Positions 16,625 through 25,128 of a stretch of DNA of 64,000 nucleotides are shown here, one piece after another. Source of the stretch: JALORV01 sp963712485 (GTDB taxonomy: Bacteria > Pseudomonadota > Gammaproteobacteria > Burkholderiales > Burkholderiaceae_F). The notes under the pieces are model-generated. The model ran no database searches, was not told the DNA's origin, and worked only from the letters and a program-made list of their open reading frames with translations. The position numbers and the translations under genes are program-made. Positions within the stretch are counted from its first letter, which is position 1. Each line of letters opens with the position of its first letter. The stretch is from NCBI GenBank assembly GCA_963712485.1, contig CAVQID010000041.1, forward strand, positions 1 through 64,000, written 5' to 3'.

Positions 16625-18631
16625 ATGCAAAAGATCTACTTGCTTGCTGCCCTGGCGCCGCTGATCGGCGCGATCGTGGCCGGATTCGGCGGCAAGGTCA
16701 TTGGCCGGGCCGGTGCGCACACTGTGACCATCTTCGGCGTGCTCGTGTCGACCGTCTGCGCCTTCCTCATCCTTGCGGACGTACTGAAGGGCAACACGTT
16801 CGACGGGACCATTTACACCTGGGCCGTGATCGGCGGACTGAAGTTCGAGGTCGGGTTCCTGATCGACGCGCTGACGGCAGTAATGATGGTTGTCGTCACG
16901 ACGGTCTCCCTGATGGTCCACATCTATACCGTCGGCTACATGGCCGACGACCCGGGCTATCAGCGTTTCTTCTCGTACATCTCGCTCTTCACCTTCAGCA
17001 TGCTGATGCTGGTGATGAGCAACAACTTCCTGCAGCTGTTCTTCGGCTGGGAAGCGGTGGGGCTCGTGTCCTACCTGCTGATCGGCTTCTGGTTCAAGCG
17101 TCCGACCGCCATTTACGCGAACCTGAAGGCGTTCGTCGTCAACCGCGTCGGCGACTTCGGCTTCGTGCTCGGCATCGGGCTTGTCGTCGCGTATTTCGGA
17201 ACGCTGCACTACGCCGAGGTGTTCCAGGCGGCGCCCGGCATGGCGACCAAGTCCATCGAACTGCTGCCGGGAGCCCCGTGGCTGCTGTTGACCGTCATCT
17301 GCATTTGCCTCTTCATCGGTGCAATGGGCAAGAGCGCGCAGTTCCCGCTGCACGTGTGGCTGCCGGACTCGATGGAAGGTCCGACGCCGATCTCGGCGCT
17401 GATCCACGCGGCGACGATGGTGACGGCCGGCATCTTCATGGTGGCGCGCATGTCGCCGCTGTTCGAACTTTCGGATGCCGCACTTTCGTTCGTCATCATC
17501 ATTGGCGCGATCACGGCCTTCTTCATGGGCCTGCTCGGCATCGTGCAGAACGACATCAAGCGCGTCGTCGCCTATTCGACGCTGTCACAACTTGGCTACA
17601 TGACGGTGGCGCTCGGCGCTTCCGCCTATTCGGTGGCGATCTTTCACCTGATGACGCACGCCTTCTTCAAGGCTCTGCTGTTCCTTGCGGCCGGGTCCGT
17701 CATCATCGGACTGCATCACGAGCAGGACATCCGCAAGATGGGTGGACTGTGGAAGAAGATGCCGGTCACGTGGATCACCGCGCTGATCGGCTCGCTGGCA
17801 CTGATCGGCACGCCGTTCTTTTCCGGCTTCTATTCGAAGGACTCGATCATCCTCGCCGCTGAGTCGGCGGCACGCTCGGGCCAGACTGGCGCAACGATCG
17901 CCTACTGGGCGGTGCTGGCGGGCGTGCTGGTGACGGCCTTCTATTCCTTCCGGATGTTCTTCCTCGTGTTCCATGGCAAGCCGCGCTGGCAGCACCAGGC
18001 CGACGGCCATGGGCACGGGCACGGCGATGACGACGACGAGCATCACGGCGAGCCGCACGAGTCTCCGAACGTCGTCACCGTGCCGCTGGTGCTGCTCGCG
18101 ATTCCGTCGGTGATCATCGGCTTCGTGACGATCGACGCGATGCTGTTTGGCAGCCTGTTTAACAGTTCGATCGTCTCGGACGCCGCCCGGCATCCGGCGA
18201 TGAAGGAGCTCGCGGCGCACTTTCATGGAGCGACGTCGATGGCGCTGCACGGACTGATGACTGCGCCGTTCTGGCTCGATGTCATCGGCGTCGGCCTGGC
18301 TGCGTTCCTCTACCTGAAGCGGCCTGACATCCCCGCCGAGCTGGCGCGGCGCTTCAGCGGCTTGTACCGGCTGCTCGACAACAAGTACTACCTCGACCGC
18401 ATCAACGAAATCGTCTTCGCCGGCGGGGCGCGCCTGCTGGGTACGGCACTGTGGAGGGGCGGCGACGTGCGCCTCATCGACGGACTCGCGGTCAACGGCA
18501 GCGCTCGCGTGGTCGGCTGGGTGTCGGCACTGTCCCGCGTACTGCAGTCCGGCTACATCTACCACTACGCGTTCGGAATGATCATCGGGCTGCTCGCGAT
18601 GCTGACGCTCTTCGTAACGCTGAGCCGCTAG
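16625..18631 (+). CDS. nuoL: NADH-quinone oxidoreductase subunit L
   Basis: Large antiporter-like proton-pumping subunit at the distal end of the membrane arm. The product of about 668 residues has many hydrophobic helices, the signature FFGWEAVGLVSYLLIGFWF, the channel-lysine helix GKSAQFPLHVWLPDSMEGPTPISALIHAATMVTAG, and FFSGFYSKDSI. A His/Asp-rich loop (GHGHGHGDDDDEHHGEPHE, near residues 460-478) could bind metal and is longer than usual. ATG 16625 (MQKIYLLAALAPL) is preferred; ATG 16616 is a close alternative. Confidence 0.95.
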   Translation: MQKIYLLAALAPLIGAIVAGFGGKVIGRAGAHTVTIFGVLVSTVCAFLILADVLKGNTFDGTIYTWAVIGGLKFEVGFLIDALTAVMMVVVTTVSLMVHIYTVGYMADDPGYQRFFSYISLFTFSMLMLVMSNNFLQLFFGWEAVGLVSYLLIGFWFKRPTAIYANLKAFVVNRVGDFGFVLGIGLVVAYFGTLHYAEVFQAAPGMATKSIELLPGAPWLLLTVICICLFIGAMGKSAQFPLHVWLPDSMEGPTPISALIHAATMVTAGIFMVARMSPLFELSDAALSFVIIIGAITAFFMGLLGIVQNDIKRVVAYSTLSQLGYMTVALGASAYSVAIFHLMTHAFFKALLFLAAGSVIIGLHHEQDIRKMGGLWKKMPVTWITALIGSLALIGTPFFSGFYSKDSIILAAESAARSGQTGATIAYWAVLAGVLVTAFYSFRMFFLVFHGKPRWQHQADGHGHGHGDDDDEHHGEPHESPNVVTVPLVLLAIPSVIIGFVTIDAMLFGSLFNSSIVSDAARHPAMKELAAHFHGATSMALHGLMTAPFWLDVIGVGLAAFLYLKRPDIPAELARRFSGLYRLLDNKYYLDRINEIVFAGGARLLGTALWRGGDVRLIDGLAVNGSARVVGWVSALSRVLQSGYIYHYAFGMIIGLLAMLTLFVTLSR

Positions 18632-18647
18632 CCGGACCAAGAAGAAC

Positions 18648-20154
18648 ATGCAGACAGCAACACCGTGGCTCAGCCTGGCGATCTGGATCCCGATCGCCTT
18701 CGGCGTGGCCCTTTTAGCCGCCGGACGCGATCGCAGCGCCGACGTCGTGCGCAGCGTCGCACTGATCGGCAGCCTGCTCGCATTGCTCGTGACGCTGCCG
18801 CTGTACGCCGGGTTCGACGCGACACAGGCCGGCCTGCAATTCGTCGAGAAGGCGCCGTGGATCGAGCGCTTCAATGCGAACTACCACCTTGGCGTCGACG
18901 GACTTTCGGTCTGGTTCGTGCTGCTGACGGCGTTCATCACCGTCATCGTCGTGCTCGCCGGCTGGGACGTGATTCAGGATCGCGTGGCGCAGTACTACGC
19001 GGCCTTTCTGATCCTGTCGGGCCTGATGGTCGGCGTGTTCGCGGCCGTCGACGGGCTGCTCTTCTACGTGTTCTTCGAGGCGACGCTGATCCCGATGTAC
19101 ATCATCATCGGCGTCTGGGGTGGCCCGAGCCGGGTCTATGCGGCGTTCAAGTTCTTCCTGTACACGTTGCTCGGCTCGCTGCTGATGCTGGTCGCACTGG
19201 TCTACCTGTATTACGTCTCCGGCGGGAAATTCGGCATCTTCGACTGGCACGTAACGCGCATCGGGATGACGGCGCAGATCCTGCTCTTCCTTGCGTTCTT
19301 CTTAGCCTTCGCGGTCAAGGTGCCGATGTGGCCGGTGCACACCTGGCTGCCGGACGCCCACGTCGAGGCTCCGACCGGTGGCTCGATCGTGCTGGCCGCC
19401 ATCATGCTGAAGCTGGGCGCCTACGGCTTCCTGCGTTTCTCGCTGCCGATCGTGCCCGACGCCTCGCACGCGCTCTCCGGGTTCATCATCGCGTTGTCGC
19501 TGATCGCCGTCGTCTATATCGGCCTCGTCGCGCTGGTGCAGACCGACATGAAGAAGCTCGTCGCCTACTCGTCGATCGCCCACATGGGCTTCGTGACGCT
19601 GGGCTTCTTCATCTTCAACGCGTTCGGGATGGCTGGCGGCATCGTGCAGATGATCTCCCACGGCTTCGTGTCCGGGGCGATGTTCTTCTGCATCGGCGTC
19701 ATGTACGACCGCCTGCATAGCCGCAACATCGCGGACTACGGCGGCGTCGTGAATACGATGCCCCGTTTTTCCGCGTTCTTCATGCTGTTCGCGATGGCCA
19801 ATGCGGGCCTGCCGGCGCACCAGCGGCTTCGTCGGCGAGTTCATGGTGATACTCGGCGCGGTCAAGTTCGACTTCTGGATCGCGGCCGTCGCTGCCACCA
19901 CCCTGGTTCTCGGCGCCGCGTACTCGCTGTGGATGTACAAGCGCGTCGTCTTCGGCGAGATCGCGAACAAGCAGGTTGCGGCGCTGGTCGACGTCAACCC
20001 GCGCGAATTCCTGGTACTGCTGCTGCTTGCCGCGGCCGTCATGTGGATGGGCCTGTATCCGAAGCCGTTCACCGACATGATGGATGCCTCGGTGGCCCAG
20101 TTGCTGCAGCATGTGGCGCAGTCGAAGCTGCCTGCCGGCATAGCGGCGCAATAG
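18648..20154 (+). CDS. nuoM: NADH-quinone oxidoreductase subunit M, with an apparent +1 frameshift
   Basis: Antiporter-like membrane subunit. From ATG 18648 the frame carries NYHLGVDGLSVWFVLLT, FFEATLIPMYIIIGVWGG, FAVKVPMWPVHTWLPDAHVEAPTGGSIVLA and MKKLVAYSSIAHMGFV. Near 19818 the frame is lost within the conserved NAGLPATSGFVGEF block. One extra base (GGCGCACC instead of GGCGACC) explains it, and the next frame continues SGFVGEFMVILGAVKFDFW to the stop at 20154. The joined protein is about 501 residues, a normal length. A sequencing insertion is more likely than loss of an essential subunit. Confidence 0.9.
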
Positions 20155-20161
20155 GACCGAC

Positions 20162-21655
20162 ATGCACAGCCTCAACGCCCTTGCCGCGCTGCCGGAGATC
20201 GTGCTTCTGGTGGCCTCCTGCGTGCTGCTGATCACCGACCTGTTCGTGCCGGATTCACGTCGCAACGTCACCTACGTGCTGACGCTGGCCGTGCTGGTTC
20301 TCGCCGGCGCGGTGTGCTGGGTCATGCTTTCGGCCGGCGTCGTGACGTATGCCTTCGGCGGCATGTACGTCACGGATCCGATGGCCAACGTGCTCAAGCT
20401 CGTTTCGATCATCTCGGCGGCACTGGTGCTGGTCTATGCGCAGTCGTACGCGCGCGACCGCGGCCTGTGGAAGGGCGAGCTCTTCACGCTGACGCTGTTC
20501 GCTCTGCTCGGGATCATGCTGATGATCTCGGCCAACAACCTGCTGGTCATTTACCTCGCCCTAGAGTTGCAGGCGCTGTCGCTGTATACGCTGGTCGCGC
20601 TGCGCCGTGACGATGCCCGCTCGAGCGAGGCGGCGATGAAGTACTTCGTGCTGGGGGCGCTTGCGTCGGGCTTCCTGCTCTACGGCATGAGCATGCTGTA
20701 CGGCGCGACCGGAACGCTGGACATCAACGAACTGGCTGATCGCATCGGCACCGGGCATGTCGCGAGCCGCCTTGCGCTGGTCTTCGGCACCGTGTTCATC
20801 GTCGCGGGGCTCGCCTTCAAGCTAGGCGCGGTGCCGTTCCACATGTGGTTGCCGGACGTTTATCACGGCGCGCCGACACCGATCACGATGCTGATCGGGT
20901 CCGCGCCCAAGCTCGCCATTTTCGCGGTCGCCTTCCGCATCCTGGTCGAAGGCCTGTTGCCCCTTGCGATCGACTGGCAGGGCATGCTCGTCGTGCTCGC
21001 CGTGGCCTCGCTGGTGCTTGGCAACCTGACCGCGATCGCGCAGTCCAATTTGAAGCGGATGCTGGCGTATTCGACGATCGCACAGATGGGCTTTGTGCTC
21101 CTCGCGATGCTGTCGGGCGTGGTCGGCGGCAACGTGCTGACGACCGTCAACGCCTACAGCGCGGCGATGTTCTACGTCATCACCTATGCGCTGACGACGC
21201 TCGGCACGTTCGGCATCATGCTGCTGCTTGCGCGCGCGGGCTTCGAGGCCGAGGAGATTGCCGATCTCAAGGGCCTCAACCGCCGCAGTCCGTGGTACGC
21301 GTTCGTGATGCTGCTGCTGATGTTCTCGCTCGCTGGCATACCGCCCACCGTCGGCTTCTACGCGAAGCTGGTGGTGTTGCAGGCGCTTCTGGGCGACAGT
21401 CTGCAGGGAATGATGCTGGGGCTCGCGATCCTCGCGGTGCTGTTTTCACTGGTCGGTGCGTTCTACTACCTTCGTATCGTCAAGGTAATGTATTTCGACG
21501 AGCCGACCGGCGGTGTTGCGGCGCCGATCTCAGCCACGATGGATATGAGAGTCGTGCTTTCGATCAACGGCGTGTTGATCCTGGCGCTCGGTGTGCTGCC
21601 GCAATACCTGTTGAAGCTGTGCACCGACGCGATGATCCGCACGCTCGGCGGATGA
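20162..21655 (+). CDS. nuoN: NADH-quinone oxidoreductase subunit N
   Basis: Third antiporter-like pump subunit of complex I. The 497-residue product has about 14 helices, LYLALELQALSLYTLVAL-type sequence near residue 140, the channel segment FKLGAVPFHMWLPDVYHGAPTPITMLIGSAPKLAIF, and SNLKRMLAYSTIAQMGFVLL. Last gene of the nuo set; the NUDIX gene follows after 13 bp. The small DUF2818 gene often found after nuoN in Burkholderiales is absent. Confidence 0.96.
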   Translation: MHSLNALAALPEIVLLVASCVLLITDLFVPDSRRNVTYVLTLAVLVLAGAVCWVMLSAGVVTYAFGGMYVTDPMANVLKLVSIISAALVLVYAQSYARDRGLWKGELFTLTLFALLGIMLMISANNLLVIYLALELQALSLYTLVALRRDDARSSEAAMKYFVLGALASGFLLYGMSMLYGATGTLDINELADRIGTGHVASRLALVFGTVFIVAGLAFKLGAVPFHMWLPDVYHGAPTPITMLIGSAPKLAIFAVAFRILVEGLLPLAIDWQGMLVVLAVASLVLGNLTAIAQSNLKRMLAYSTIAQMGFVLLAMLSGVVGGNVLTTVNAYSAAMFYVITYALTTLGTFGIMLLLARAGFEAEEIADLKGLNRRSPWYAFVMLLLMFSLAGIPPTVGFYAKLVVLQALLGDSLQGMMLGLAILAVLFSLVGAFYYLRIVKVMYFDEPTGGVAAPISATMDMRVVLSINGVLILALGVLPQYLLKLCTDAMIRTLGG

Positions 21656-21668
21656 ACGGGGTTGCCGC

Positions 21669-22223
21669 GTGACGACCGAGCACGATCCGCTGGCCGACCA
21701 GACGCTCGACAGCCGCGTGGCCTTCGAAGGCGTGTTCCTGCGGCTTTTCGTCGACCGTGTACGCACTGCCGATGGTCACGAGAGCACCCGCGAGTATCTG
21801 CGCCATCCAGGCGCCGTCATGATGATTCCGCTGCTTGACGACGGGCAGGTCGTACTCGAGCGGCAGTACCGCTACCCGCTCGGCCGCAGCCTGATCGAGT
21901 TTCCCGCAGGCAAGCTCGAACCGGGCGAGCCGCTGCTCGACTGCGCGCAGCGCGAGCTGCTGGAAGAAACCGGTTACATCGCGCGCGAATGGACTTACCT
22001 CGGCGGCTTTCACAACGCCATTGCCTACAGCGACGAGAAGATCGAAGTCTTCCTCGCGCGCGGCCTGACGCTGCAGCGCGCGAAGCTCGATGCCGGCGAG
22101 GTGCTGGAAGTCTTCACGGTGCCGTGGCAGCAGCTGCTCGACTTGATCCGCGACGGCACCATCACCGACGTCAAGACCATCGTCGGCACCTATTGGCTCG
22201 AACGCGTGCTCAAGCAATCGTAG
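21669..22223 (+). CDS. NUDIX hydrolase, ADP-ribose pyrophosphatase-like
   Basis: Probably cleaves ADP-ribose or related nucleoside diphosphates to AMP plus a sugar phosphate. The 184-residue product contains a complete Nudix box at residues 81-103 (GKLEPGEPLLDCAQ followed by RELLEETGY), with the preceding EFPAG typical of the NudF/ADPRase group. Translation starts with GTG 21669. It follows nuoN so closely that it is probably cotranscribed, and this placement at the end of the nuo operon is common in betaproteobacteria. Exact substrate is inferred from family resemblance. Confidence 0.85.
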   Translation: MTTEHDPLADQTLDSRVAFEGVFLRLFVDRVRTADGHESTREYLRHPGAVMMIPLLDDGQVVLERQYRYPLGRSLIEFPAGKLEPGEPLLDCAQRELLEETGYIAREWTYLGGFHNAIAYSDEKIEVFLARGLTLQRAKLDAGEVLEVFTVPWQQLLDLIRDGTITDVKTIVGTYWLERVLKQS

Positions 22224-22262
22224 GTCGGGCAGTGCGGCGCGTCTGTAGGCGGTCAGTTTCAT

Positions 22263-22292
22263 CGGAATTCCCGGCACAGTCAGTGAATTCCG
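22263..22292 (+). terminator. Hairpin after the nuo/NUDIX operon, possible weak terminator
   Basis: CGGAATTC (22263-22270) is complementary to GAATTCCG (22285-22292) with a 14-base loop. It lies 40 bp after the NUDIX stop, followed by an A-rich but not T-rich stretch, so Rho-independent termination is uncertain. Confidence 0.3.
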
Positions 22293-22369
22293 AGCAAAAG
22301 TGCTGAGAAATCCCAACAGACTCCCTGGCAGCCCCAAGACGGCAGCCGGGCCAGTGGGAGCGCATCCAC

Positions 22370-22852
22370 ATGCCATGTGGCAGCAGGAGAGTTTCAAAGC
22401 TGGATCGGTTGATCGCGGCCTATGAGTGCCTTGGCGAAAAGCTCACTGGCATTGCAGACCCAGCAGTTGAAAGGACTCGTAAAGTCTGCCTCGGGGTGCG
22501 GCCCTTCATCGCCGATGCTCGTTTGAAGAATCCGTCGGTTAGGCCAAGCCAGATTGCTGCTGGACTGGAACAAGGCCTCCGCGAGACGCCGATGCTTCTG
22601 GCTGACGCCAACCTGCGCTGGCGATCGCAAGCCTTAAGTGCCTTTCACTCGGCCGTGACGAGCAACTGCCCCGAATTCTTTGCGAAGGATGCGGAGAGAT
22701 TCGAGCGGATCCGAACTCGCGGCAAGATCCGAACGGAAGCGGAGTTTTGCCTGGTGCGCCATCTAATCGACGCGGCCGAAGGAGCCGGACAGCCGGCATT
22801 ACTGAAGGAGCTCTACGCTCTGGTCACAGCATTCGAAGCGCGGGGCGCTTGA
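22370..22852 (+). CDS. Hypothetical protein of 160 residues
   Basis: The frame has a plausible ribosome site (GGGAG nine bases before the ATG) and runs 160 codons. The protein looks soluble and mostly helical (SKLDRLIAAYECLGEKLTG, ... LLKELYALVTAFEARGA), with no signal peptide or membrane segment. I do not recognise a family. Codon use is less GC-biased at third positions than in the nuo genes, which could indicate recent acquisition. It stands alone between the NUDIX gene and the LTXXQ genes; the 250 bp after it hold no convincing gene. Confidence 0.5.
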   Translation: MPCGSRRVSKLDRLIAAYECLGEKLTGIADPAVERTRKVCLGVRPFIADARLKNPSVRPSQIAAGLEQGLRETPMLLADANLRWRSQALSAFHSAVTSNCPEFFAKDAERFERIRTRGKIRTEAEFCLVRHLIDAAEGAGQPALLKELYALVTAFEARGA

Positions 22853-23104
22853 AGTCTCTGACCCAATGCGGCCAATACACGACGTACGACCGTCCGGCGT
22901 ATCGTCCTCAAAGCGGTCCAGTTGCGCGTTCCCGTCGGGATACGCGAACGATCACGGTCGACGGCGGTCGCCGTGCGAGCCGCGCCGAATCGTGTCGTGT
23001 ACTACAGAGCCAGAGCGGCGCCGGCCGCGCTTCGGGGGAGAAGTCGCGAGCGTGGAGGAGATTCGCCCGCGGCCGACGCCGCCTGGTCTGCAATGCGGAA
23101 CTGA

Positions 23105-23704
23105 TCAGCGCGGCGCCGGCTCTCCGCGACCGCGCCGTTGCGGCCCTTCGGTCCCCGGCGTTCGCTGCATCGCTTGGTCCACGCCGCCGCCCATGAACGG
23201 ATTGCCTTCGTACAGCGGCGGCACCGTGCCGACGAGGATGCGGTCCGCCGTCGCGCGCTGCTCGTCGTTGAGGGTTACGTACAACGCGCGCATGGTGTCC
23301 GCCACGTTCTCGAGCGCCGTGTAGCGGTCGCGTGCACGATCGACCCGCCGGTCGAGCCGCTGGATCGACGTCGCGGCGAGCGGATCGGTCTCGAAGCGCC
23401 CGAGGTCGCTCACCAGCGCGCCGACCGCCGCCGCATACGCGTTCCAGGCCGGAGCCTGCGCGGGCGTGATGCGCAGCCGCTGCTGGGCATCGGTCAGCTG
23501 GCGATTGAACTGCTCGACCAGCCAGCGGCGCGCATCGTCCGGCGAGCGCATGCCGCCGAGTCCGGGTCCCCCGGCCGCCTCGGCCGGACCGCCTCGGCCC
23601 GGTCCGCGCGCGCGATCACCCGGCGGTGGCCCTCCTTGCGCGCAGGCCGCGAGCACTGTGATCGTGATCAAAACCATTGGCCACCGCGCGCGCGCCCGCG
23701 GCAT
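23105..23704 (-). CDS. LTXXQ-motif lipoprotein, Spy/CpxP-related
   Basis: Predicted periplasm-facing lipoprotein of 199 residues. The N-terminus MPRARARWPMVLITITVLAAC is a signal peptide with lipobox LAAC (Cys21). A Gly/Pro-rich linker precedes the LTXXQ-type core: FNRQLTDAQQRLRITPAQAPAWNAYAAAVG, then a long amphipathic helical region. In E. coli the Spy and CpxP members of this fold act as envelope chaperones or Cpx modulators. Its start overlaps the stop of the gene at 23704-24291 (TGATG), so the two form an operon transcribed away from the cpx-like regulator genes. Confidence 0.75.
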   Translation of the reverse strand: MPRARARWPMVLITITVLAACAQGGPPPGDRARGPGRGGPAEAAGGPGLGGMRSPDDARRWLVEQFNRQLTDAQQRLRITPAQAPAWNAYAAAVGALVSDLGRFETDPLAATSIQRLDRRVDRARDRYTALENVADTMRALYVTLNDEQRATADRILVGTVPPLYEGNPFMGGGVDQAMQRTPGTEGPQRRGRGEPAPR

Positions 23705-24291
23705 CAGCGGGCCAAGCCTGCGCCGAAGCCTTCGCCGCCCATGTGGCCCATCGGACCTAGGTGCATCGGCGCGAACGGCATCTTCGCCGCCTGCTGTCGC
23801 TGTTCAGGCGTCAGCAGCTTCCAGATCGCGGCGTGCGTCCGTGCCCGCATCAGTTCGATGGCCGCCGTGGTGCGCGCGATATCGTTGGCGATCTGCGCGG
23901 CGCGTTGTTCATCGAGCGTCTCGGCCCGCGACAGTTCGCGCAGCGCCGCGCGCGACTTGCGCAGCGCCTTCATCTGCTCGCGCATCTGCGGCGCCTGCGC
24001 GTGGAAGAGATTGAAGATCGCGTCCTGCTGTGCTTCCGTGAGGTTGAGGCCGTGATGCATGAAGCCCATGCCCGGCATGCCGCGGCCATCCGGCCCGCCA
24101 TCGCGCATCCCGGCTCCGGGCGGCGGGCCGCCGGGTCCGGCGGGCGTGGCCTGCGCCAGTTCGATTGGGTCCATCGTCGGCACTATGTCGGCGGCAACAA
24201 TGCGAGCGAGCATCTCGGCATGACGATCCATCGGCAGCGGCGAGAGCGGCAAGGCCGCCAGACTCGAGACCAACAGTACCTCGGCGAACAT
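23704..24291 (-). CDS. Periplasmic LTXXQ-motif protein, Spy/CpxP-like
   Basis: 195 residues with a short hydrophobic leader (FAEVLLVSSLAALPLSPL). A Gly/Met-rich segment precedes two LTXXQ-like motifs, NLTEAQQDAIFNLFHAQAPQM (about residue 83) and LLTPEQRQQAAKM (about residue 160), connected by a charged helix. This is the Spy/CpxP arrangement of periplasmic, zinc- or stress-responsive chaperones. GAGGGG lies about nine bases before the start. The gene is divergent from the CpxR-like regulator, and a perfect CpxR box lies in its upstream region, so regulation by that system is likely. Confidence 0.8.
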   Translation of the reverse strand: MFAEVLLVSSLAALPLSPLPMDRHAEMLARIVAADIVPTMDPIELAQATPAGPGGPPPGAGMRDGGPDGRGMPGMGFMHHGLNLTEAQQDAIFNLFHAQAPQMREQMKALRKSRAALRELSRAETLDEQRAAQIANDIARTTAAIELMRARTHAAIWKLLTPEQRQQAAKMPFAPMHLGPMGHMGGEGFGAGLAR

Positions 24292-24360
24292 GAGAGCACC
24301 CCTCGTGATATGACGATCGCAGTATGGGCGTGGCCGACGTAAGCGAGAGGGGCCCGATGT

Positions 24361-24375
24361 GTAAACGTTTGTAAA
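24361..24375 (+). promoter_or_regulatory. CpxR box (GTAAA-N5-GTAAA)
   Basis: GTAAACGTTTGTAAA is an exact match to the established CpxR consensus of two GTAAA half-sites separated by five bases. It lies in the 147-bp divergent region between the LTXXQ operon (start 24291) and the response regulator (start 24439), well placed to control both. Confidence 0.75.
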
Positions 24376-24438
24376 TCCGCGGCCGCAGCCCGGTGCGCAT
24401 ACGCAGCGCCGTCTTCGCCCGCCCTATCATCGATCGAG

Positions 24439-25128
24439 ATGAGTCCTTCGACGCTGCTGCTGATCGACGATGACGTCGCCCTTGCCGAGTTGCTGGCCGA
24501 GTACCTGCGCATGGAGGGTTACGCGGTTGGCCTCGCGCACACGGGCGAGGCCGGCGCGCAGGCCGCGCTGGCGCAGCGCCCGGCGCTGGTGATTCTCGAC
24601 GTGATGCTGCCGGACGGCAGCGGCGTCGACGTACTTCGCCGGATCCGCGCCGAGAGCGACGTGCCGGTCCTGATGCTGACGGCACGCGGCGATCCGGTCG
24701 ACCGCATCCTCGGACTGGAACAGGGCGCCGACGACTACATTCCGAAGCCCTGCATCCCGCGTGAACTCGCGGCGCGCGTGCGCGCGGTGCTTCGGCGCAC
24801 CGCGGCGCGCGCGAAGCCGGGTGAACCGCTGGCCGCCGGACCGTTGCGCATGTGGCCCGAGCGCCGCCGCCTGACGTGGGACAGCGCGTCGGTCACGCTC
24901 ACGAGTTCGGAGTTCGATCTGGTGGCCGAACTGCTGCGGCACGCGGGCGAGCCTGTGAGCAAGAACGACCTGTCGCAGAACGGACTCGGCCGCCCGCTGG
25001 GCCGCTTCGATCGCAGCATCGACGTGCACATCAGCGCGATCCGCCAGAAGCTCAGCGCGATCAGCGGCGGCCGCTGCGGCATCGAAACGGTGCGCGGCCG
25101 CGGCTACCAGTTGGTCGTCGAGAAATGA
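24439..25128 (+). CDS. Response regulator, OmpR/CpxR family
   Basis: 229-residue DNA-binding regulator. The receiver domain (residues 1-115) has the acidic pair at Asp10/Asp11, phosphoacceptor Asp54 (VILDVMLPDGSG), Thr81 and Lys103. The C-terminal winged helix (residues 130-229) contains SVTLTSSEFDLVAELL and the terminal RGRGYQL typical of OmpR-type regulators. The exact CpxR box upstream and the divergent Spy/CpxP-like genes support a CpxR role. Stop and start of the kinase gene overlap by four bases (ATGA). Confidence 0.9.
   Translation: MSPSTLLLIDDDVALAELLAEYLRMEGYAVGLAHTGEAGAQAALAQRPALVILDVMLPDGSGVDVLRRIRAESDVPVLMLTARGDPVDRILGLEQGADDYIPKPCIPRELAARVRAVLRRTAARAKPGEPLAAGPLRMWPERRRLTWDSASVTLTSSEFDLVAELLRHAGEPVSKNDLSQNGLGRPLGRFDRSIDVHISAIRQKLSAISGGRCGIETVRGRGYQLVVEK

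Noticed and set aside
15752..17407. A 551-codon open frame on the minus strand opposite nuoJ-nuoL
   Set aside because: It lies antisense to three clearly conserved genes and its product is low-complexity and charged (RRDRR, QQHQ). Such frames are common shadows in GC-rich DNA.
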